In this document: positions 5,852 to 8,607 of the stretch, in pieces | How positions within the stretch are numbered: position 1 is the first letter of the stretch | Layout: each line of letters begins with the position of its first letter | NCBI GenBank assembly: GCA_944325475.1 | Contig: CALVAF010000059.1 | Span: 1 to 8,607 of the forward strand | Direction: 5' to 3' | Length of the DNA: 8,607 nt | Source: an uncultured Helicobacter sp. | GTDB lineage: Bacteria > Campylobacterota > Campylobacteria > Campylobacterales > Helicobacteraceae | Program-made: the position numbers and the translations under genes | Notes under the pieces: generated by a model | The model's input: only the letters and a program-made list of their open reading frames with translations | What the model was told of the DNA's origin: nothing | Databases searched by the model: none

Positions 5852-6190
5852 AATTCTCGCGGCTTTTCCGCTTCTTGTGCGTAAGTAGTAGAGTTTTGCC
5901 CTCCTGACACGTCCAATTTTAAGCACTTTAATGCTATCAATACTTTCAGAATAAATTGGGAAGATTCTCTCAACTCCAACCCCATTGGCACCAATTTTGC
6001 GAATCGTAAAAGTCTTGCCCGTGCCAACTCCACGTAATGAAATGCACACTCCCTCAAAATTTTGGATTCTCGTCTTGTCGCCTTCTGAAATACGAATCCC
6101 CACTCTCAAAGTATCTCCTGCTTTGAATTGTGGAATCTCTTTCCCTGCCATTTGTGCTTCTTCGAAATGCTGAATATATTTATTTCTCAT
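5834..6190 (-). CDS. rplS: 50S ribosomal protein bL19
   Basis: bL19 is a 118-residue large-subunit protein located near the interface with the 30S subunit. The sequence is typical of the family throughout: FKAGDTLRVGIRI (23-35), EGDKTRIQNFEGVCI (37-51), FTIRKIGANGVGVERIFPIY (about 61-80) and GRVRRAKLYYLR in the C-terminal part. Length is normal. The start codon lies inside the end of trmD, an 11-nt overlap, with AAGG in the trmD coding sequence as probable ribosome binding site, so translation is probably coupled. It is the last gene of the leftward operon. Its 3' codons form the terminator hairpin, so translation to the stop could influence termination. Confidence 0.97.
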   Translation of the reverse strand: MRNKYIQHFEEAQMAGKEIPQFKAGDTLRVGIRISEGDKTRIQNFEGVCISLRGVGTGKTFTIRKIGANGVGVERIFPIYSESIDSIKVLKIGRVRRAKLYYLRTRSGKAARIKEIRK

Positions 6191-6884
6191 TTTCCAACCT
6201 TTGTTTGTATTGCCAATAGAGGTCGATTCTGTGGAATCGCGTCTTCGCCTCTGATGCTTTTAATTTTAAATCGTGGATTTTAGCATGATTTCCCTTTGAA
6301 TACTCTGAAGGGAAACTTAAATTTTTAAAAGTATTTGGCTTCACAAAATTAGGCGCTTCTAACAAAAACTTCTCATAGCTCTCGCCCTCCAGCGATTTGC
6401 TATTTCCAAGCACTCCATTAATCTGCCTTGAAATGCTATCACAAAGGCACAAAGCTGCTAACTCGCCACCTGTCAAAATAAAATCCCCAACACTCAAAAC
6501 CTCATCAGCATAAATCTCAATAAGTCGTTCATCAAACCCCTCATAACGCCCACAAACAAAGATGATATGCTCCTTCTTTGCAAGCCGCCTTGAATCCTTT
6601 TGGTTAAAATTTTTGCCACAAGGGGTAAGAAAAATAATATGAGCTTTGGAGCTGTGGGATTTTAACAATTCTAAAGCCTCGCTTATAGCAAAAGGCTCTA
6701 AGACAAGCCCCGCTCCACCTCCAATTTGGTAATCATCAACTTTCAAAAAACGATTTTTGCTAAATTCCCTTGGATTAATAAAATCCACAGAAATCTTTTG
6801 ATTCTCCAAAGCACGATGCAGAATTGAATCGCTAAAATAAGATTCTACCAAATGTGGGAATAAGCTCACAAAAGAAAAACGCAT
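6180..6884 (-). CDS. trmD: tRNA (guanine37-N1)-methyltransferase TrmD
   Basis: TrmD transfers a methyl group from S-adenosylmethionine to G37 next to the anticodon of several tRNAs, which prevents +1 frameshifting. This 234-residue protein shows the SPOUT knot motifs: VDDYQIGGGAGLVL (49-62), TPCG (87-90), CGRYEG (111-116) and SVGDFILTGGE (131-141). Arg153 matches the E. coli catalytic Arg154. By eye alignment the catalytic Asp169 of E. coli falls on Glu168 here (GESY in place of EDSF), probably a lineage feature. The start overlaps the rimM stop as TAATG, and the 3' end overlaps rplS by 11 nt. It acts in the same operon as the ribosome-assembly factor RimM, the usual arrangement. Confidence 0.96.
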   Translation of the reverse strand: MRFSFVSLFPHLVESYFSDSILHRALENQKISVDFINPREFSKNRFLKVDDYQIGGGAGLVLEPFAISEALELLKSHSSKAHIIFLTPCGKNFNQKDSRRLAKKEHIIFVCGRYEGFDERLIEIYADEVLSVGDFILTGGELAALCLCDSISRQINGVLGNSKSLEGESYEKFLLEAPNFVKPNTFKNLSFPSEYSKGNHAKIHDLKLKASEAKTRFHRIDLYWQYKQRLENEK

Positions 6885-7435
6885 TAGCTATTTTCTAAAA
6901 TTGCTTTGCAAAACTGCGTGTGAATGATTTTGGGCTTGGCATTTGCCTCCACTTCTTTGATATAACGCATTTCATAGGGGATTAGGAAGCTCTTTGGCAA
7001 ACCTTTTTGATAAAGATTTTTTGCGGTTTTGACCACCAAGAAATCCTTTTGTCCAAGCCGCTCTATCTCGCTAACCTCGCCCAAAATCTCACTATCTTCA
7101 ATGATTCTGCCCCCTATTATTTCAAACCAAAAAAATTCTTCTTTTTTCAAATGGCAATGCTCTTTGGTAAAATCCTGTGTGGTATAAAGAATGAGATTCA
7201 CAATTTGCTTCGCTGCTTCTGGAGAATTGATCTGCACAAACTTTACATGCGAATTTTCTTTGTTGTAGCTTTGGATTGTTAAAATGCTATTTTGCGTAAA
7301 ATAGCTATCGCCTACTTTCAAGGATTCTGGAAAATCCGTCAGCAAGCGTAAAAAAACCTCGCCTTTTACCCCCACAGCACGACCTATTTTTGCAACACTA
7401 ACCCAATCTTTTTGGATTTTATTTTTTTGCAACAT
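6884..7435 (-). CDS. rimM: Ribosome maturation factor RimM
   Basis: RimM helps assemble the head of the 30S subunit, contacting protein uS19 and 16S rRNA. The 183-residue protein has the N-terminal barrel with IGRAVGVKGEVFLR (17-30) and a C-terminal PRC-barrel beginning with EEFFWFEIIGGRII (about 98-111), then LGEVSEI and FLIPY. Length is in the normal range. The start overlaps the khpA stop as TAATG and has no good Shine-Dalgarno sequence of its own, so translation is probably coupled to khpA. The middle segment is divergent, as is common in Campylobacterota; nothing is truncated. Confidence 0.94.
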   Translation of the reverse strand: MLQKNKIQKDWVSVAKIGRAVGVKGEVFLRLLTDFPESLKVGDSYFTQNSILTIQSYNKENSHVKFVQINSPEAAKQIVNLILYTTQDFTKEHCHLKKEEFFWFEIIGGRIIEDSEILGEVSEIERLGQKDFLVVKTAKNLYQKGLPKSFLIPYEMRYIKEVEANAKPKIIHTQFCKAILENS

Positions 7436-7674
7436 TATTGTGGTTTTACAATCACGCGATAGGAATTCCCATCTTTAGCTTTTAAACCAGAAATAATGGT
7501 TTTAATAGCACCAATCATCTTGCCATCTTTACCAATCAATCTCCCTGCATCTTGTGTTGAAGAGAGGATTTCTATCTCATAAAAATTCTTGTCTAGCCCC
7601 CTTTTATTCACTACAATTTTTTCGGGTTCACTGACAATTTTTTTCGCATAAAGTGCAACAAATTCTTCAACCAT
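7435..7674 (-). CDS. khpA: KH-domain RNA-binding protein KhpA (YlqC family)
   Basis: KhpA is a small single-KH-domain RNA-binding protein; in Gram-positive bacteria it partners KhpB and affects cell size and division, while the role in Campylobacterota is not known to me. The 79-residue protein carries the KH core with the GxxG loop Gly48-Lys-Asp-Gly51 inside GRLIGKDGKMIGAIKTI, then a final strand YRVIVKPQ. It sits in its standard place between rpsP and rimM. Both its ends are TAATG overlaps, with rpsP upstream and rimM downstream, which points to tight translational coupling and equal dosage. Length is typical. Confidence 0.93.
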   Translation of the reverse strand: MVEEFVALYAKKIVSEPEKIVVNKRGLDKNFYEIEILSSTQDAGRLIGKDGKMIGAIKTIISGLKAKDGNSYRVIVKPQ

Positions 7675-7901
7675 TATTTTGTAATTGCCTGCACTCTTTC
7701 ACTCATTTTCGCACCAACTCCCACCCAGTATTTCAAACGTTCTGCATCAAACTTCACAACAGATGGCTCTGTTAGGGGATTATAATAACCAAGAGATTCA
7801 ATCCAACCTCCATCTCTTTTTTTTCTACTATCTGTCACAACAATTCGATAGAATGGTTTTTTCTTACGTCCCATTTTGGTTAGACGAATAACTGTTGCCA
7901 T
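7674..7901 (-). CDS. rpsP: 30S ribosomal protein bS16
   Basis: bS16 is an early-binding 30S protein needed for small-subunit assembly. The 75-residue protein begins MATVIRLTKMGRKKKPFYRI, the classic N-terminus, and continues DSRKKRDGGWIESLGYYNP. The frame is open further upstream to an ATG at 7976, but the true start is 7901: it has a perfect AAGGAG at 7909-7914, seven bases away, and the family starts here. The longer version would run through the hairpins at 7932-7974. The stop overlaps the khpA start (TAATG). An 81-nt gap separates it from ffh, the only large gap in the operon. Confidence 0.97.
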   Translation of the reverse strand: MATVIRLTKMGRKKKPFYRIVVTDSRKKRDGGWIESLGYYNPLTEPSVVKFDAERLKYWVGVGAKMSERVQAITK

Positions 7902-7908
7902 AAGCAAA

Positions 7909-7914
7909 CTCCTT
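7909..7914 (-). promoter_or_regulatory. Ribosome binding site that fixes the rpsP start
   Basis: AAGGAG on the minus strand lies seven bases before the ATG at 7899-7901. It decides for the 75-residue bS16 over the 100-residue extended frame. Confidence 0.85.
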
Positions 7915-7931
7915 AAAAAAATAAAACTTTT

Positions 7932-7974
7932 ACAGATGTAAATCTGTCTAAAGAAGAGAAACTCTCCTTTAGAC
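7932..7974 (-). promoter_or_regulatory. Tandem hairpins between ffh and rpsP
   Basis: On the minus strand, GTCTAAAG pairs with CTTTAGAC (7967-7974 with 7946-7953); after one mismatch GAGA/TCTT-side pairing adds four more pairs around a TTT loop. A second hairpin, ACAGAT/ATCTGT with a four-base loop (7932-7947), follows and shares two bases with the first, so the two compete slightly. A T-rich stretch (7913-7927) comes only after a gap, so full termination is doubtful. Likely roles are partial termination, an RNA-processing site, or protection of the ffh mRNA end. Confidence 0.5.
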
Positions 7975-7982
7975 AAACTTAA

Positions 7983-8607
7983 CTATCGTCTAAGATTGCC
8001 CATTCTTGCATCTTTCATCAAAGACATCAAATCATTCATTCCGCCTTTGCCAGAGAATTTTTTCGCCATTCTTGCAGCGTTTTCAAACTGCTTTAAGAAT
8101 CGATTCACATCACTCACATCAACTCCCGCCCCAAGAGCAATTCGCTTCTTTCTGCTACCATTTAACAAATCTGGATTTTCCCTTTCTTTCGGTGTCATAG
8201 AATTTACTATCGCTCTTATTTGCTTGATTTCTTTAGAATTATCCAAATCAATGTCTTTAAGTGAGCTTGCCATATTTGAAAGCCCCGGAATCATCGAGAG
8301 TATGGACTGCATAGAACCGATTTTTTTAAGATTATCCATTTGGGCTAGAAAGTCATTAAAGGTGAATCTACCCTTTTTAATTTTTTTAGAAATGTCCTTA
8401 GCTTCCTTTTCGCTGATGATTGCTGCGGTTTTTTCTGCTAGAGAATGAATATCTCCAGCGCCCATAAGCCTCCCAACTATGCGCTCAGGAATAAATACCT
8501 CTAAATCTGGAATCTTCTCCCCAACCCCAATAAATCGGAGCGGAATCCCAAGCTGATGAGCGATAGAAAGTGCAATTCCACCTTTGCTATCTCCATCAAA
8601 TTTGCTT
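7983..8607 (-). CDS. ffh: Signal recognition particle GTPase Ffh, C-terminal part (5' end outside the window)
   Basis: Ffh binds the 4.5S RNA and the signal sequences of nascent membrane proteins and docks with FtsY. The frame stays open to the right edge, so about 207 residues are visible and the N domain and most of the G domain are missing. The fragment starts with SKFDGDSKGG, the G4 motif (usually TKLDGDARGG), and GVGEK (27-31), the G5 motif. The methionine-rich M domain starts near residue 79 (GRFTFNDFLAQM) and includes IGSMQSILSMIPG and the RNA-binding SRKKRIALGAG (about 151-161). The ATG at 8465 is internal, not the start. It is the first visible gene of the leftward operon, with the promoter presumably further right. 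Hairpins follow the stop codon. Confidence 0.97.
   Translation of the reverse strand, partial: SKFDGDSKGGIALSIAHQLGIPLRFIGVGEKIPDLEVFIPERIVGRLMGAGDIHSLAEKTAAIISEKEAKDISKKIKKGRFTFNDFLAQMDNLKKIGSMQSILSMIPGLSNMASSLKDIDLDNSKEIKQIRAIVNSMTPKERENPDLLNGSRKKRIALGAGVDVSDVNRFLKQFENAARMAKKFSGKGGMNDLMSLMKDARMGNLRR

Noticed and set aside
7902..7976. 25-residue N-terminal extension of bS16
   Set aside because: The extension has no family counterpart, runs through the intergenic hairpins, and the start at 7901 has a perfect ribosome binding site.
7996..8448. 150-codon plus-strand open frame opposite ffh
   Set aside because: It is the complement of the well-conserved Ffh M domain and has no ribosome binding site or recognisable motif.
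8465..8465. ATG at 8463-8465 as the ffh start
   Set aside because: The frame continues to the window edge with clear Ffh G4 and G5 motifs upstream.
1..8607. CRISPR array, restriction-modification, toxin-antitoxin or prophage genes
   Set aside because: No regularly spaced repeats and no protein of these families were seen in any full-length gene.

Overview
The window looks like chromosomal DNA of a Campylobacterota species, most likely a non-pylori (enterohepatic-type) Helicobacter. The signs are AT-rich DNA, epsilon-style promoters (a T-run just before a TATAAT-like -10 box), proteins with a Helicobacter look (AddB, HtrA, bL19, TrmD), and the leftward order ffh-rpsP-khpA-rimM-trmD-rplS. The genus is an inference from pattern recognition; no database was searched.

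Left part (1-1863): the 3' portion of addB, a DNA-repair helicase-nuclease subunit with an intact nuclease motif and iron-sulfur cysteines, runs rightward. It converges on a four-helix membrane protein of DUF4149 type, and the two genes overlap by 26 bp at their 3' ends.

Middle part (1864-4828): htrA, a periplasmic serine protease with two PDZ domains, stands alone between two long gene-poor spacers (about 630 and 920 bp). These spacers hold the least explained DNA of the window. They contain two degenerate copies of what looks like a dispersed palindromic repeat (GTCATTG ... GCAATC type), a roughly 169-bp element with imperfect terminal inverted repeats, several dyads, and short open stretches that may be gene remnants. 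htrA has a clear intrinsic terminator.

Right part (4829-8607): a rightward AEC-family permease gene faces a leftward translation and protein-targeting operon. That operon runs from ffh (cut by the right edge) through rpsP, khpA, rimM, trmD and rplS. Junctions from rpsP to trmD are TAATG overlaps, trmD and rplS overlap by 11 nt, and the operon ends in a terminator hairpin that includes the rplS stop codon. ffh and rpsP are separated by 81 nt with two hairpins. The products act together: bS16 and bL19 are ribosomal proteins, RimM matures the 30S subunit, TrmD modifies tRNA G37, KhpA binds RNA, and Ffh delivers nascent membrane proteins.

The genes are ordinary core genes. I found no convincing new multi-gene system. 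The spacer repeats and structured RNA candidates are the parts worth a second look.
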